A DNA stretch of 5,793 nt from Actinomycetota bacterium. GTDB taxonomy: Bacteria > Actinomycetota > Actinomycetes > JACCUZ01. Made by a program: the position numbers and the translations under genes. Under the pieces are notes generated by a model that saw only the letters and a program-made list of their open reading frames with translations, was not told the origin of the DNA and did no database searches. Below, one piece after another: positions 5,644 to 5,793 of this stretch. Where the stretch lies: contig JAVEDA010000219.1 in NCBI GenBank assembly GCA_030841195.1, forward strand, positions 1-5,793. Reading direction: 5' to 3'. Numbering within the stretch: position 1 is the first letter of the stretch; every line of letters starts with the position of its first letter.

Positions 5644-5658
5644 AGGACCGTCGGTCCT
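5644..5658. promoter_or_regulatory. Inverted repeat AGGACC-GTC-GGTCCT near the pspA transcription start
   Basis: A perfect 6-bp inverted repeat with a 3-nt centre; read alternatively it is GGACCG-T-CGGTCC (5645-5657), the same half-sites as the repeat at 5620-5637. If the candidate ECF promoter is right, transcription starts at about 5657-5660, putting this palindrome at the start site or the 5' tip of the leader. It may act as an operator or a 5'-end stabilising hairpin. Confidence 0.45.
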
Positions 5659-5665
5659 CCCAAGG

Positions 5666-5692
5666 GACGCCCGTGCAGGTCGGGAAGTTCCC
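5666..5692 (-). promoter_or_regulatory. Candidate ECF-sigma promoter for the psp operon
   Basis: On the minus strand GGGAAC (5687-5692) is followed after 17 nt by CGTC (5666-5669). This resembles promoters of envelope-stress ECF sigma factors, with an AAC-containing -35 and a CGT-containing -10 about 16-17 nt apart, such as SigE in mycobacteria and SigW in Bacillus, which are known to act on psp-type genes. The predicted start at about 5657-5660 would give a leader of about 72-75 nt before the ATG at 5585. The -10 is CGTC rather than CGTT or CGTA, so the assignment is tentative. Confidence 0.5.
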
Positions 5693-5729
5693 ACCCTGAC
5701 GGCGGCTCCGGGGCGCTGCCACCCGCGGG

Positions 5730-5735
5730 TACGCT
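5730..5735 (+). promoter_or_regulatory. -10 element of a probable leaderless promoter
   Basis: TACGCT fits the actinobacterial TAnnnT -10 pattern and ends 7 nt before the GTG at 5743, so transcription would start at or very near the start codon. No ribosome site precedes that GTG, which agrees with a leaderless mRNA. No convincing -35 is seen about 17 nt upstream. Confidence 0.55.
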
Positions 5736-5742
5736 GGCGCCC

Positions 5743-5793
5743 GTGTTCGGACGAAGCAAGACCGCAGCCCCCGACGAGGCGACCGCCTCGTCG
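5743..5793 (+). CDS. Start of a DUF3043-like membrane protein gene, cut by the window end
   Basis: Seventeen codons are visible, GTG start, reading MFGRSKTAAPDEATASS, open to the last base. The 'MFGR' start followed by a basic then Ala/Pro/Thr-rich segment resembles the N-terminus of actinobacterial DUF3043 integral membrane proteins, which from memory are often encoded divergently from pspA. Too little is present to confirm the family by sequence. Support comes from the TAnnnT -10 placed for a leaderless transcript and from the divergent position opposite pspA. Function of DUF3043 proteins is unknown. Confidence 0.5.
   Translation, partial: MFGRSKTAAPDEATASS

Noticed and set aside
4755..5645. 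Plus-strand open frame of 296 codons opposite pspA and pspAA
   Set aside because: Leu/Gly/Arg-rich repetitive translation that mirrors the coiled-coil coding pattern of pspA; no independent support.
5586..5759. Upstream extension of pspA to 5759
   Set aside because: It would add a Pro/Gly-rich non-homologous N-terminus, cover the promoter region and overlap the divergent gene start.
1..5793. Mobile elements, CRISPR arrays, tRNA or rRNA genes
   Set aside because: No transposase or integrase coding, no regularly spaced repeats and no tRNA-like or rRNA-like sequence was seen on either strand. The palindrome at 980-1071 is the only repeat-like element.

Overview
The window is very GC-rich, uses GTG starts often, and has a gene order typical of Actinomycetota (actinomycete-type bacteria). 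The genus cannot be read from the sequence. It looks like chromosomal core or near-core DNA: there is no transposase, integrase, phage gene, tRNA, rRNA or CRISPR array. Nine coding regions are supported, two of them cut by the window edges.

Layout, left to right. (1) 1-963, plus strand: the 3' part of a membrane-anchored extracytoplasmic protein. (2) 964-1095: a convergent intergenic region filled by a 92-bp, axis-symmetric composite palindrome (980-1071). (3) 1096-2560, minus strand: a divergent glycerate kinase family protein, then the A-type Fe-S carrier ErpA. From memory, this pair resembles Rv2205c-Rv2204c of Mycobacterium tuberculosis. (4) 2630-3004, plus strand: a small VOC (bleomycin-resistance-like) protein, divergent from the kinase gene. 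(5) 3023-5585, minus strand: a tight four-gene envelope-stress operon, pspA - pspAA - htpX - pspAB. Its junctions are a 4-bp overlap, a 13-bp gap and a 10-bp gap. (6) 5586-5742: a divergent control region holding a candidate ECF-sigma promoter for pspA, two inverted repeats with the same half-sites in the pspA leader, and a candidate leaderless promoter for the last gene. (7) 5743-end, plus strand: the first 17 codons of a gene that resembles the start of DUF3043 proteins.

Functionally there are two themes. ErpA delivers Fe-S clusters to apoproteins; its kinase-like neighbour has lost family motifs, so its enzyme activity is uncertain. The psp operon pairs a membrane-binding coiled-coil effector (PspA) with a small associated protein (PspAA), a membrane zinc protease (HtpX) and a second associated protein (PspAB). 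Its promoter resembles those used by cell-envelope stress sigma factors.

I see no wholly new system. The items most worth a second look are the 92-bp nested palindrome, whose mismatches favour folding of the minus-strand RNA; the twin GGACCG/CGGTCC repeats in the pspA leader; the hairpin at 3002-3025 that contains both convergent stop codons; and the degenerate motifs of the glycerate kinase homologue.
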